Shown here: positions 1-7,982 of the stretch, piece by piece
Numbering within the stretch: the first letter of the stretch is position 1
How the letters are laid out: each line of letters begins with the position of its first letter
Source: an uncultured Bacteroidales bacterium
GTDB taxonomy: Bacteria > Bacteroidota > Bacteroidia > Bacteroidales > F082
Assembly: GCA_947303335.1 (NCBI GenBank)
Contig: CAMYYB010000007.1
Span: 1 to 64,000 of the forward strand
Length of the DNA: 64,000 nt
Direction: 5' to 3'
The notes under the pieces: model-generated
The model's input: the letters and a program-made list of their open reading frames with translations, nothing else
Told to the model about the DNA's origin: nothing
The model's database searches: none
Position numbers and translations under genes: made by a program

Positions 1-55
<55 letters not shown>

Positions 56-66
56 ATTAACTACTA

Positions 67-834
67 ATGTATCTCATCGATACCCATACCCATATTTATG
101 ACCATCAGTTCAGCCTCGACAGAAACGAGACCGTTCAAAGGGCATTGGAGGCTGGAGTAAAAATGATGCTTCTGCCCAATGTGGATGCCTCTACCATTGC
201 GCCGATGCTTGAATTGCATGAGCAATACCCTGACTGCACCCGTGTAATGATGGGCTTGCAGCCTGAGGAAGTCAAGGAAGACTACAAGGAAGTGCTTTCG
301 CTGATGGAAAAGGAGCTGGAGCGGCCTATATATAAAGGTATAGGAGAAGTCGGCCTCGATTTCTATTGGGACGCCACCTTTGAGAGACAACAGCTCGATG
401 CCTTTGAGACCCAGCTGGACTGGGCCAAGCAACTTGGTTTGCCCCTCTCCATCCATTGCCGCAACGCTTTCGACAAAATGGTGAAAATTCTTGAGCACAA
501 GCAGGACGGCGGCTTGCGCGGTATCATGCACTGCTTTACAGGAACGGAAGAAGAAGCTAATGTCTATCTGGAATTAGGTTTCCACTTGGGGCTTGGCGGC
601 GTGACGACTTACAAGAATTGCGGAGTAAAAGATTTCCTTCCCCGTCTGCCTTTGGACAGAATCGTTTTGGAAACCGATGCCCCTTACCTCTCCCCTGTCC
701 CCTGTCGCGGAAAACGCAACGAGCCAGCTTTCCTTGTTCATACGGCGCAAAAAATTGCCGAAATCCTCCAAATGCCTGTGGAAGATTTCGGCAATATCAC
801 TACAGCTAATGCGCAAGCGCTCTTTTCAATTTAA
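67..834 (+). CDS. tatD: TatD family metal-dependent hydrolase
   Basis: A 255-residue TIM-barrel amidohydrolase of the TatD DNase family, usual length for the family. The metal-binding set is visible: H7 and H9 in DTHTH near the N-terminus, E94 in GIGEVGLDF, H130 in SIHCR, H155 in MHCFTG and D204 in LETDAPY. Family members are Mg-dependent 3'-5' exonucleases or related hydrolases in the cytoplasm; the exact substrate here is inferred. The ATG at 67 is the first in frame after the repeat array. The stop overlaps by 4 bp the stop of the convergent DUF3089 gene, so the two transcripts collide. Confidence 0.93.
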   Translation: MYLIDTHTHIYDHQFSLDRNETVQRALEAGVKMMLLPNVDASTIAPMLELHEQYPDCTRVMMGLQPEEVKEDYKEVLSLMEKELERPIYKGIGEVGLDFYWDATFERQQLDAFETQLDWAKQLGLPLSIHCRNAFDKMVKILEHKQDGGLRGIMHCFTGTEEEANVYLELGFHLGLGGVTTYKNCGVKDFLPRLPLDRIVLETDAPYLSPVPCRGKRNEPAFLVHTAQKIAEILQMPVEDFGNITTANAQALFSI

Positions 835-1817
835 TGGTGTCTCAGACGGCAGCGCATATTCTCCACCACATTACCGCCATAGAGCCATGAGTCGGCAAAA
901 TGAAGGTTGCCTTTCGGGAACATGTATTCATAGGCGGGAATGTAGACCATCTCTGGGTCGAGGTCGGGACAGACGGTAGTGTGATGATACAGATACGTTC
1001 TTGTCGGACAAGGAACAATGAGGACGCTGTCGCGAGCCTCGTTGTATTTGGCCATACCTAAATGGAACTCGGCAGGAATGGTGTCTGTCGCCATCGTCCA
1101 TGTCGTAGGATTGATGCCGACCACATCGCCACGTGAAACCATGCCGATGGCCGTTGTGTCGGTCACGGAGTTGAAAACGACCAAGCCTTGCATCGTGCTG
1201 TCGGTGGCAGGCTTCAAAGCCTCTGGATATTGGGCCACTTCCTCAGCGGTGACATGATAGCCGATGCAATAGGCGGCCACCATCTGTTGGCGTTGCTGTT
1301 CCGTCATTCCGTTTTTAAGTAGCTGGATAAGCACCTGCGAGCCTTGGCTGTGACCCATCAAGAAGAAAGGTCGACCCTGATTGAAATGCTCCATATAATA
1401 TTGAAAAGCATCGTTGACATCCCTTGCCGCAATCCGAGCCAGCGAGTCCAACAAGGGAGTGGGCTGTTGGTAAGCCTCAAAAATCATCTGGCGGTAGTAG
1501 GGCGCATAGAAGTTATACTCGCCGTAAAGCATCTTGTTGAAACGCTGGTTGCCGTTGGCCTCTTCCCTCACCTCGGGCAGGCTGATGTCAGCAAACCACG
1601 ATGAGTCGTTGTCAACAAAGGAAATCGTGGAAACCGTAGGATATACATAAAACACATCAGCTACGTGGCTCGTGTCGCCGCAGCTGTACCAATAGGTGGT
1701 GTCGGCATAGTCAATACCTGTGACAGGTTTGCGGTTGGAGGTTTGGGGAGCCGAACAAGATACAAAGAGCCATAAAACAAGAGGTAAAACCAAAACTGTA
1801 AAACGTGAAGTTTTCAT
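831..1817 (-). CDS. DUF3089 family lipoprotein, alpha/beta-hydrolase-like
   Basis: 328 residues. The N-terminus is a lipoprotein signal peptide with the lipobox cysteine at about residue 21 (LWLFVSC). The motif GHSQGS around residues 155-160 is a typical nucleophile elbow with serine 157, and the protein matches what I know of the DUF3089 family, esterase/lipase-like proteins of unknown substrate. It is probably anchored in the outer membrane or periplasm. It reads convergent to tatD with a 4-bp stop overlap. A TAnnTTTG element lies on its own strand 28 bp before the start. Confidence 0.85.
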   Translation of the reverse strand: MKTSRFTVLVLPLVLWLFVSCSAPQTSNRKPVTGIDYADTTYWYSCGDTSHVADVFYVYPTVSTISFVDNDSSWFADISLPEVREEANGNQRFNKMLYGEYNFYAPYYRQMIFEAYQQPTPLLDSLARIAARDVNDAFQYYMEHFNQGRPFFLMGHSQGSQVLIQLLKNGMTEQQRQQMVAAYCIGYHVTAEEVAQYPEALKPATDSTMQGLVVFNSVTDTTAIGMVSRGDVVGINPTTWTMATDTIPAEFHLGMAKYNEARDSVLIVPCPTRTYLYHHTTVCPDLDPEMVYIPAYEYMFPKGNLHFADSWLYGGNVVENMRCRLRHH

Positions 1818-1844
1818 ACTCTAAGAGATTTCTGTAATTAGCTG

Positions 1845-1852
1845 CAAAACTA
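1845..1852 (-). promoter_or_regulatory. -7 promoter element for the DUF3089 gene
   Basis: TAGTTTTG on the minus strand matches the Bacteroidota -7 consensus TAnnTTTG and lies 28 bp upstream of the ATG. Confidence 0.6.
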
Positions 1853-1880
1853 CGGATTTTTGCCGATAACAGCAATGTTT

Positions 1881-2141
1881 TTATTTTTTCCATTCCGCTA
1901 TCCAGCCCTCAATCTCCTTGACCCGTTGCGCGTACTTCTCCATCTGGCCTTCGATGAAGTCGTCGCTGTATTTGCGGTCACAGAAGCCGTTGCCTCGCGC
2001 CACGTAGTCATCGTCCTCAAGCGAGCTATAGACATCGGCATAGTTGTCGAGATAGAGTCGGTTTTTCTCCAAAAGCTGTTGTAAATCCTGCAAGTCCGCT
2101 TCAAAGGACTCTCCTGAGGCAAAGGTATAACGTTTCTTCAT
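1881..2141 (-). CDS. Small acidic protein of unknown function
   Basis: About 86 residues beginning MKKRYTFASGESF. Upstream in-frame ATGs exist at 2150 and 2159, but the TAnnTTTG element at 2164-2171 would put the transcript start at about 2157, so 2141 is the likeliest start. The protein is helical and charged, rich in Asp and Glu (SSLEDDDYVARGNG), and ends in IEGWIAEWKK. It has no signal peptide or membrane segment. I do not recognise a family. It is divergent from glyA. Confidence 0.7.
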   Translation of the reverse strand: MKKRYTFASGESFEADLQDLQQLLEKNRLYLDNYADVYSSLEDDDYVARGNGFCDRKYSDDFIEGQMEKYAQRVKEIEGWIAEWKK

Positions 2142-2163
2142 GGTTTGCATGATTTTCATGCGG

Positions 2164-2171
2164 CAAAAATA
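2164..2171 (-). promoter_or_regulatory. -7 promoter element, small acidic protein gene
   Basis: TATTTTTG on the minus strand, 22 bp before the ATG at 2141. Its position argues against the longer start choices. Confidence 0.6.
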
Positions 2172-2208
2172 GCGTTTCTTAACGGTCAATAGCGTAAAAT
2201 TCAGTTTT

Positions 2209-2242
2209 TTTGTCGTGGACTCAATTATTTTTCGCAACTTTG
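2209..2242 (+). promoter_or_regulatory. Probable glyA promoter
   Basis: TTTG at 2209-2212 and CAACTTTG at 2235-2242, a near match to TTTG-N19-21-TAnnTTTG with one mismatch and 22-bp spacing. It is divergent from the promoter at 2164. Confidence 0.55.
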
Positions 2243-2289
2243 CAGCGAAATATGGAATACGGGATAGTTTCCGCCTTCCGTCACAAAGG

Positions 2290-2330
2290 AACAACAATTC
2301 AACAATTCAACAATAATCAATCAACAACCA
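2290..2330. repeat. AACAATTC microrepeats in the glyA leader
   Basis: Short direct repeats of the type CAACAATTCAACAATT fill the leader just before the glyA start. A similar tract precedes nagB at 35593-35637. The leaders are purine-poor and show no Shine-Dalgarno sequence. Confidence 0.75.
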
Positions 2331-3629
2331 ATGAAAAGAGACGAAAAAATCTTTGATCTGATTCGCCAAGAGAAAGAGCGTCAGATGCATGGTATCGAGC
2401 TTATCGCTTCCGAGAACTTTGTCAGCGAGCAAGTGCTTGAGGCTATGGGTTCAGTGATGACCAACAAATACGCCGAGGGTTATCCCGGAAAGCGTTACTA
2501 TGGCGGCTGCCAAATCGTCGACCAAAGCGAGCAAATCGCCATTGACCGAGCCTGCCAGCTGTTTAACGCCACCTTCGCCAACGTGCAGCCCCACTCGGGC
2601 GCACAGGCCAACATGGCTGTAATGCAAGCCCTGCTTGAGCCCGGCGACACCTTCATGGGTCTCGACCTCTCGCACGGTGGTCACCTCTCACACGGCAGCC
2701 CGGTCAACGCTTCGGGTATGCTCTACAAGCCCGTCGCCTACCACGTGGCCAAGGAAACCGGTCGCGTCGACTACGACGAGATGGAGAAGATTGCCCTCGA
2801 GTGCAAGCCTCGCCTCATCATTGCCGGTGCTTCGGCCTACAGCCGCGACTGGGACTACAAGCGCATGCGTGAAATCGCCGACAAGGTGGGTGCCGTCCTT
2901 ATGGCCGACGTGAGTCACCCTGCTGGCCTTATTGCCAAAGGCTTATTGAATGACCCGCTTGAGTACTGCCACATCATCACTACCACCACCCACAAGACCT
3001 TACGTGGTCCCCGTGGCGGCATGATTCTGATTCGTCACGACTTCGAAGACCCGCGTGGCCGCAAGACCCCGAAGGGTGAGACGAAGATGATGTCAGCCCT
3101 CATCAACAGCGCTGTGTTCCCCGGCATCCAAGGTGGTCCTCTGGAGCACGTCATCGCCTCCAAAGCCGTTGCTTTCGGTGAAGCCCTCAGCGACGAGTAC
3201 ATGGAGTACATCAAACAGGTGAAGAAGAACGCCAGCGTGATGGCCGATGCCTTTGTCAACAAAGGTTATCAAGTCATCAGCGGTGGCACCGACAACCACT
3301 CGATGCTCATCGACCTTCGCGGTAAGTTCCCGGAAATCACCGGTAAGATGGTGGAGAACACCCTCGTGCTGGCTGACATCACCGTCAACAAGAACATGGT
3401 GCCCTTCGACAGCCGCTCACCCTTCCTGACCTCTGGTCTGCGTGTCGGTACGCCCGCCATCACCACCCGTGGCCTGAAAGAAGACAAGATGCCCATCATC
3501 GTCGATATGATCGACGACGTCATTGGCGACATCAATCCTGAGACCAAGACCGCTTCGGAGGCCAAGATCAACGCCGTCCGCGCCGAAGTCAACAAGATGA
3601 TGAAGGACTATCCGCTCTTCGCTTGGTAA
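2331..3629 (+). CDS. glyA: Serine hydroxymethyltransferase
   Basis: 432 residues, slightly longer than the E. coli enzyme. It converts serine and tetrahydrofolate to glycine and 5,10-methylenetetrahydrofolate using PLP in the cytoplasm. The N-terminus carries ELIASENF and the [13 protein letters not shown] segment. The PLP lysine is K222 in [14 protein letters not shown], with the phosphate and cofactor residues in [10 protein letters not shown] Rho-independent terminator follows. The last 150 nt are repeated, with 10 differences, at 6302-6451 beyond an inserted cassette, so the present 3' end may have been supplied by that cassette. Confidence 0.98.
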   Translation: MKRDEKIFDLIRQEKERQMHGIELIASENFVSEQVLEAMGSVMTNKYAEGYPGKRYYGGCQIVDQSEQIAIDRACQLFNATFANVQPHSGAQANMAVMQALLEPGDTFMGLDLSHGGHLSHGSPVNASGMLYKPVAYHVAKETGRVDYDEMEKIALECKPRLIIAGASAYSRDWDYKRMREIADKVGAVLMADVSHPAGLIAKGLLNDPLEYCHIITTTTHKTLRGPRGGMILIRHDFEDPRGRKTPKGETKMMSALINSAVFPGIQGGPLEHVIASKAVAFGEALSDEYMEYIKQVKKNASVMADAFVNKGYQVISGGTDNHSMLIDLRGKFPEITGKMVENTLVLADITVNKNMVPFDSRSPFLTSGLRVGTPAITTRGLKEDKMPIIVDMIDDVIGDINPETKTASEAKINAVRAEVNKMMKDYPLFAW

Positions 3630-3654
3630 TCACCAAACCACACATTATATTAAT

Positions 3655-3688
3655 GGTCGCCCTTTCGCGGGGCGGCCTTTTTTTTTGA
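3655..3688 (+). terminator. glyA terminator
   Basis: An 8-bp GC-rich stem (GGTCGCCC with GGGCGGCC, one G-T pair) around a 7-nt loop, followed by a run of nine T. A related hairpin follows the duplicated glyA end at 6473. Confidence 0.9.
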
Positions 3689-4183
3689 CCTCACCCTCCT
3701 ACAAGGCTCCGTGTTTTTTTCATCAGACTTTTTCGCATTGTTTCTAACTGAAACAGATTTATTTTCGTACTTTTGCACCTTCAAAAACAACTATGATGAT
3801 GCTAAATCGCTGTAAGTTATTGGTTTGTAGCAAGATAACAGGGGGGCGGGTAGAAGCCCTTATTTCGCCGACGGCTTACCTTTTATTAATACAGCATCGC
3901 GTTCCATCCGCTTTGAGGGCCTTGGGGCTCTCGGGAGCGGGTGGAATTTTTTTGACCGCTTCGCGTCATTGCGAGGCACGAAGCAATCCAGAAAACAAAC
4001 CTGTCAGGCGGACACATTCGATGTGTCCCTACAAGGCCGACCCCGTAGGGACGCACCGCGTGCGTCCGCTCGATTCAATCCCCCTGACCCCCTTTGGAAG
4101 GGGGACGCGCGAAGCGAATCTTTAAATCCTGAAATCTTTAAATCTTGAAATCCTGAATCTTCAAATCTTCAAATTAAAACACT
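3689..4183 (+). other. Long noncoding leader with promoter and palindromic repeats
   Basis: About 500 bp without a credible gene. A -7 element TACTTTTG lies at 3768-3775 in the context TTTCGTACTTTTGC, the same context found before the second FISUMP operon at 16088. If it drives the cassette, the leader is about 400 nt. It contains REP-like sequence (CATTGCGAGGCACGAAGCAA), two palindromes at 4010-4067, and AAATCTTGAAATC-type microrepeats just before the small ORF at 4184. Confidence 0.6.
4010..4067. repeat. Pair of 8-bp-arm palindromes
   Basis: GGACACAT-tcg-ATGTGTCC at 4010-4028 and GGACGCAC-cgc-GTGCGTCC at 4049-4067. The arm and loop lengths are identical and the outer bases are shared, so these look like two members of one intergenic palindrome family. 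The paired TCCCTAC/GTAGGGA between them can also base-pair. Confidence 0.8.
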
Positions 4184-4324
4184 ATGAAAGTATCAAAACA
4201 AAAAGTCTATGAGGCTCCCAAGGCGGAGACCATAGAAATCGAGTACCAGGGCATATTGTGTGCCTCGGCAAACCCGACGGGCGGTAAAGGATTCCAGTTC
4301 GGCACCGACTCGGGCAACTGGTAA
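4184..4324 (+). CDS. 46-residue peptide ahead of FISUMP lipoprotein
   Basis: Starts MKVSKQKVYEAPKAETIEI and ends TDSGNW. There is no N-terminal signal peptide; the C-terminal half is rich in Gly, Ser, Thr and Asn and contains a single Cys in GILCAS. The layout (basic start, EAPKAE-type segment, Gly-rich tail ending in an aromatic residue) resembles short Bacteroidales peptides of unknown role that occur near surface-protein genes; that resemblance is from memory. It lies 31 nt upstream of the FISUMP lipoprotein, consistent with one transcript. Confidence 0.7.
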   Translation: MKVSKQKVYEAPKAETIEIEYQGILCASANPTGGKGFQFGTDSGNW

Positions 4325-4355
4325 AAATGTCTAACATTAAACAAGGAATGAAACA

Positions 4356-6284
4356 ATGAAAAAGACATTGAGAATCATGGGCCTCTGCGCCCTCGCAGTG
4401 CTTGCCCTCGCAGGCTGCAAGAAAGATGAACAGACCACCTCGACCATCAAGGCCACGCTGACCCAGCCGACGGGCAACGCCAAGACGCATATCGGCAATG
4501 CCCTCTACTTGGTGTGGGATGCAGACGACGACATTATTGTGTACACCAAGGACAAGACGGAGTCGGCGACATTCAGCCTCACCGCTGGCGCTGAAACCCC
4601 CAATGCCACCTTCAGCGGCAGCATAGCCGAGTCGGACAGTATCACCGCCTTCTATCCCAAGGAGGGTGTTGATGTGACCGGAGAGGGCAAGTTTGTGCTT
4701 CCGATGAGCGGCAGCCAGACTTACAAGACGAATAGTTTCGACACCAAGACCTATCCGATGTGTGCGACCGCCAAAGTGGGCGACGACCTCGAGTTCCACA
4801 GCCCATACGGCCTGCTGGGCCTCCAACTGAAAGGCTCGGCCACCGTCGGCAGCATTGAGCTGACGGGCAATAACACCGAGGATTTGGTAGGCTATTATGA
4901 GATTGGTAGCGATACCGTCTTTGTCGCCAACGGCGAGAAGACCATCACCCTGACCTTCGGCACGGGCGGCTTGGTCTTGGACGAAAACACGATTGACACG
5001 GTGTACTTCGTGCTGCCTGCCGGCGTGTTTGCAGGCGGCTTCACCGCCGTGGTGAAAAACACGACGAACGACGTCATTGACAACCTGACCACGACGAACA
5101 ACAACACCATCCGCAGAGAGCGGATTCGCATGATGTCCATAAAAACCTTGGCAGAAGTGCAGACGGAAGACCCAAGCGCGATAACCTCAAACAGCGTCAC
5201 ATTGCACGGTTCGGTTGTCTATGAAGGTCCTGTCGGCGATATTCAGGCGCATGGTTTCAGCTACAGCACGACCCCGGATTTTGAAGGCCCCACAGGCACT
5301 GTCGTCCCCGTCACTGATTGGGACAACGCGAAAGGCATCTACACTTTCCATGCAGAGGTTGAAGGCCTTGATGCCAACACGACCTACTATTACCGTGCCT
5401 TCTTTAATCTCACCGCTGATCCCGCTTCGGCGGAATATGGTGGGATAAAGGATTTCTCCACACCTACCGGTCTTCCTGTAGGCGCCATCGGCTTCCCGTT
5501 CTCCGTGAGTGAAACGCAGAAAGTGTATTTCTCGAAGGGCAACCTGCAGTACATCGGCAGCGCAGGCAATGGTGATGCCAACAATACTGGCGCATACTGG
5601 AAGTTTGCCGATCATCAGTGGGATCGTTTGGGAAATAATGGACAAGCTGGTGGAACCAAACAACTTGACCGCGACCTCTTCGGTTGGGGTGTGAGCGGAT
5701 ACAACCATGGGGCATCTGCCTACCAGCCCTGGTCGACAAGCACCAATAATGCCCATTATTACGTCTATGGCAATTCCAACTATCACCTCTATAGCCAGAC
5801 TGGAATGGCCGATTGGGGCTACAATGCCATCATCAACGGCGGCAACCAGGAGAACAGCGGCTGGCGCACACTGACAGATGCCGAGTTTAATTACGTATTT
5901 TACCAACGACCAGCAGGTCTTCGTAATATTGGCAAGGTTAACAACGTAAACGGTTTAATCTTGCTTCCCGACAATTGGACGCTGCCTGAGGGCGTGAGTT
6001 TCAATTCCAACTGGAACAACAGCTTTACCAATAACGTTTATGATGTCGAACAGTGGGCTAAGATGGAAGAGAATGGTGCGGTATTCCTTCCTTGTAACGG
6101 CTACCGCAAAAATGTGGGTGTCGTTGACGTGGAAACCAGAGCCAACTACTGGACGAGTTACAACCCTCAGAGTCCCACTCGCAGGTACTGCATGTGCTTC
6201 GTTTTCTATTCTACTTCCGCCGGCGCAACCACTTGCGATCGCTACTATGGCCTATCGGTGCGCTTGGTTCGCAATGTGGAATAA
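4356..6284 (+). CDS. FISUMP-type surface lipoprotein
   Basis: 642 residues. The lipoprotein signal peptide ends at Cys21 (ALAVLALAGC). Residues of about 25-260 resemble a fimbrillin-like beta domain. Residues of about 270-370 look like a fibronectin-type segment (TSNSVTLHGSV, ANTTYYYRAFF). The C-terminal 270 residues are a FISUMP-like domain (VYFSKGNLQYIGSAGNG, NSGWRTLTDAEFNYVF, YYGLSVRLVRN). The C-terminal domain is strongly similar to that of the lipoprotein at 16791, while the N-terminal regions differ. It is probably displayed on the cell surface; ligand unknown. It sits between glyA and a duplicated glyA 3' end. Confidence 0.85.
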   Translation: MKKTLRIMGLCALAVLALAGCKKDEQTTSTIKATLTQPTGNAKTHIGNALYLVWDADDDIIVYTKDKTESATFSLTAGAETPNATFSGSIAESDSITAFYPKEGVDVTGEGKFVLPMSGSQTYKTNSFDTKTYPMCATAKVGDDLEFHSPYGLLGLQLKGSATVGSIELTGNNTEDLVGYYEIGSDTVFVANGEKTITLTFGTGGLVLDENTIDTVYFVLPAGVFAGGFTAVVKNTTNDVIDNLTTTNNNTIRRERIRMMSIKTLAEVQTEDPSAITSNSVTLHGSVVYEGPVGDIQAHGFSYSTTPDFEGPTGTVVPVTDWDNAKGIYTFHAEVEGLDANTTYYYRAFFNLTADPASAEYGGIKDFSTPTGLPVGAIGFPFSVSETQKVYFSKGNLQYIGSAGNGDANNTGAYWKFADHQWDRLGNNGQAGGTKQLDRDLFGWGVSGYNHGASAYQPWSTSTNNAHYYVYGNSNYHLYSQTGMADWGYNAIINGGNQENSGWRTLTDAEFNYVFYQRPAGLRNIGKVNNVNGLILLPDNWTLPEGVSFNSNWNNSFTNNVYDVEQWAKMEENGAVFLPCNGYRKNVGVVDVETRANYWTSYNPQSPTRRYCMCFVFYSTSAGATTCDRYYGLSVRLVRNVE

Positions 6285-6301
6285 CGCAACCCTCTCGGGG
6301 G

Positions 6302-6451
6302 GAAGACAAGATGCCGCTCATCGTCGACATGATTGACGACGTCATCGCCGACATCAATCCTGAGACCAAGACCGCTACGGAGGCCAAGATTGCCGCCGTC
6401 CGCGCCGAAGTCAACAAGATGATGAAGGACTATCCGCTCTTCGCTTGGTAA
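6302..6451 (+). pseudogene. Duplicate glyA 3'-end fragment
   Basis: Identical to the last 150 nt of glyA (3480-3629) at 140 positions and in the same frame to the stop. It encodes 49 residues ending KDYPLFAW with four conservative changes. Homology starts abruptly at 6302. Downstream similarity continues into a related terminator. An open frame running into it from 6194 is accidental. It is not expected to make a functional protein. Confidence 0.93.
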
Positions 6452-6472
6452 TTTCAACACACACACATGGTA

Positions 6473-6505
6473 ATGGTCGCTCCATCATGGGGCGACCATT
6501 TTTTT
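6473..6505 (+). terminator. Terminator behind the glyA fragment
   Basis: ATGGTCGC pairs with GCGACCAT, with extra CC-GG pairs around an ATCAT loop, followed by seven T. It is a sister of the glyA terminator at 3655 and suggests that the duplicated block includes the terminator. Confidence 0.88.
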
Positions 6506-6546
6506 AGGTCTTTGAAAGTTTTTCGCCATTGTATGGAAAAAACAGC

Positions 6547-6554
6547 TACATTTG
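6547..6554 (+). promoter_or_regulatory. -7 element for the leucine-rich repeat gene
   Basis: TACATTTG exactly fits TAnnTTTG, 31 bp before the ATG at 6586. No well-spaced -33 TTTG is evident. Confidence 0.6.
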
Positions 6555-6585
6555 CACGTCAACACCAATCAATAAATCAACAATC

Positions 6586-7797
6586 ATGGACTTAACGAGC
6601 ACCAACCATAACAAACACTATTCAAGATGCAAAAATGCAGCATTGGCTGTCTTAACCTTTTTTGTTCTGGCATTTATGGGTTCACGCCTGTATGCCCAAA
6701 GCTATTTCCCCGTAGGAGATTTCTATTATCAAATCAATGACGATGGCGTTTCTGCAACTCTGTTAGGTCACGTCAACGGCACAGCAGTGTCTGGTGAAAT
6801 AAGCATTCCTACAACCATCAGTTATAATGGAAACGACTATACCGTGACCAGAATCGGGAAAAACGCTTTTATATCGTGTGGTGGATTGACAGGCCACCTG
6901 ACCATACCCAATACGGTGACCTATATCGGTGATAACGCTTTCTTGGCTTGTAGTGGATTAACCACATTAGACCTTGGCGAATCCGTGGATACCATAGGCC
7001 CCGCAGCATTCTATGGTTGCAAAGGTCTTACCGGTTCTCTAACCATTCCCAATTCCGTGAAGGCCCTTAGGCTTGCTGCATTCTATGGCTGTACGGGTTT
7101 TACCGACACATTGACTATCGGCAACGCTGTGACCTATATTGAAAATGCAGCGTTTTATAGGTGCTCTGGGTTTTCCTGTTTGACTATAGGCAATTCCGTG
7201 AAAACCATTGGTCCTTCTGCGTTTTGGGGTTGCACCGGTTTTTCCGGTTCTTTGACCATTCCCAATTCCGTGACAAATGTTAAACCCAATGCATTCCGCA
7301 ATTGTGGATTTACTGGCACACTGACTCTTGGTAACGCTTTGGATAGTATTGGCGGGGAGGCTTTCTATCATTGCAGCGGCTTTACTGAAGTCGTTTCTTT
7401 GGCCACAGTACCGCCAACGTTTTCATTTGAGGATGTTTTCGAGGGATTCAGTTGTACGACACTCACCGTTCCTTGCAATTGCATCGCTGCCTACGAAAAT
7501 TCGGAGTGGCATGATTATTTCTCCACCATTATTGACGATTGTAGTCCTGTGACTGAGCTTGATGAGAAGACGGCCACCGTTTATCCCAATCCGACCCATG
7601 GAACGCTTCACATCAAGGCTGAAAACTTAGAAGTCATCAGTATTTATAATTTGTTGGGAGAAAAGTTGTTTGAAGCTTCAACAAGAGGAAACAGTTTTGA
7701 ATATGATTTCAGCCCTCATGAAGTTGGGGCTTATCTCGTCAGAATCCAAACGGATAAAGGCATTGTGACGAAACAGGTTATGGTACAATACCCATGA
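6586..7797 (+). CDS. BspA-like leucine-rich repeat protein, T9SS-exported
   Basis: 403 residues from the ATG at 6586; an upstream in-frame ATG at 6529 precedes the promoter element and is unlikely. A signal peptide ends near SRLYAQ. Residues of about 75-310 hold roughly nine LRR_5-type repeats of about 23 residues with the pattern LTIPNSVT.I...AF.GC.GF. The C-terminal 70 residues are a T9SS type A sorting domain (VYPNPTHGTLHI ... YLVRIQTDKGIVTKQVMV). The family is known for surface adhesion; its partner here is unknown. A strong hairpin terminator overlaps the stop codon. Confidence 0.92.
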   Translation: MDLTSTNHNKHYSRCKNAALAVLTFFVLAFMGSRLYAQSYFPVGDFYYQINDDGVSATLLGHVNGTAVSGEISIPTTISYNGNDYTVTRIGKNAFISCGGLTGHLTIPNTVTYIGDNAFLACSGLTTLDLGESVDTIGPAAFYGCKGLTGSLTIPNSVKALRLAAFYGCTGFTDTLTIGNAVTYIENAAFYRCSGFSCLTIGNSVKTIGPSAFWGCTGFSGSLTIPNSVTNVKPNAFRNCGFTGTLTLGNALDSIGGEAFYHCSGFTEVVSLATVPPTFSFEDVFEGFSCTTLTVPCNCIAAYENSEWHDYFSTIIDDCSPVTELDEKTATVYPNPTHGTLHIKAENLEVISIYNLLGEKLFEASTRGNSFEYDFSPHEVGAYLVRIQTDKGIVTKQVMVQYP

Positions 7798-7824
7798 AAA
7801 AAGGCGGTGTGACCGCCTTTTTTC
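7796..7824 (+). terminator. Terminator of leucine-rich repeat gene
   Basis: A perfect 13-bp inverted repeat (GAAAAAAGGCGGT / ACCGCCTTTTTTC) with a 3-nt loop, starting inside the TGA stop codon. It has A and T tracts on both sides. Confidence 0.92.
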
Positions 7825-7927
7825 ATATCTGGAAGCGATGACGGAGGCCACAAAAGTTTGTAATACCAGCTTCTAATCTACTGATAATCAATGTGCGTTT
7901 CTCGAAAAAGTTTGTAAACACCTTTCA

Positions 7928-7962
7928 TTTGACTTTTTCAAGCATTTTTTGTAATACTTTTG
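7928..7962 (+). promoter_or_regulatory. Promoter of the TPR/lipoprotein operon
   Basis: TTTG at 7928-7931 and TACTTTTG at 7955-7962, 23 bp apart; the -7 match is exact. The start codon follows 21 bp later. Confidence 0.6.
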
Positions 7963-7982
7963 CAGCAGAAAAATGAAACGAC

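Noticed and set aside
3793-4125. 110-codon open frame between glyA and the small peptide gene
   Set aside because: Its translation is mostly read-through of palindromic repeats (for example ASRHCEARSNPE), with no domain, signal peptide or sensible composition. It lies in a leader after a -7 element and ends in repeat sequence.
6194-6451. 85-codon frame ending in the glyA-like segment
   Set aside because: The first third is the wrong frame of the FISUMP lipoprotein gene, and the rest is the displaced glyA fragment. The frames join by chance.
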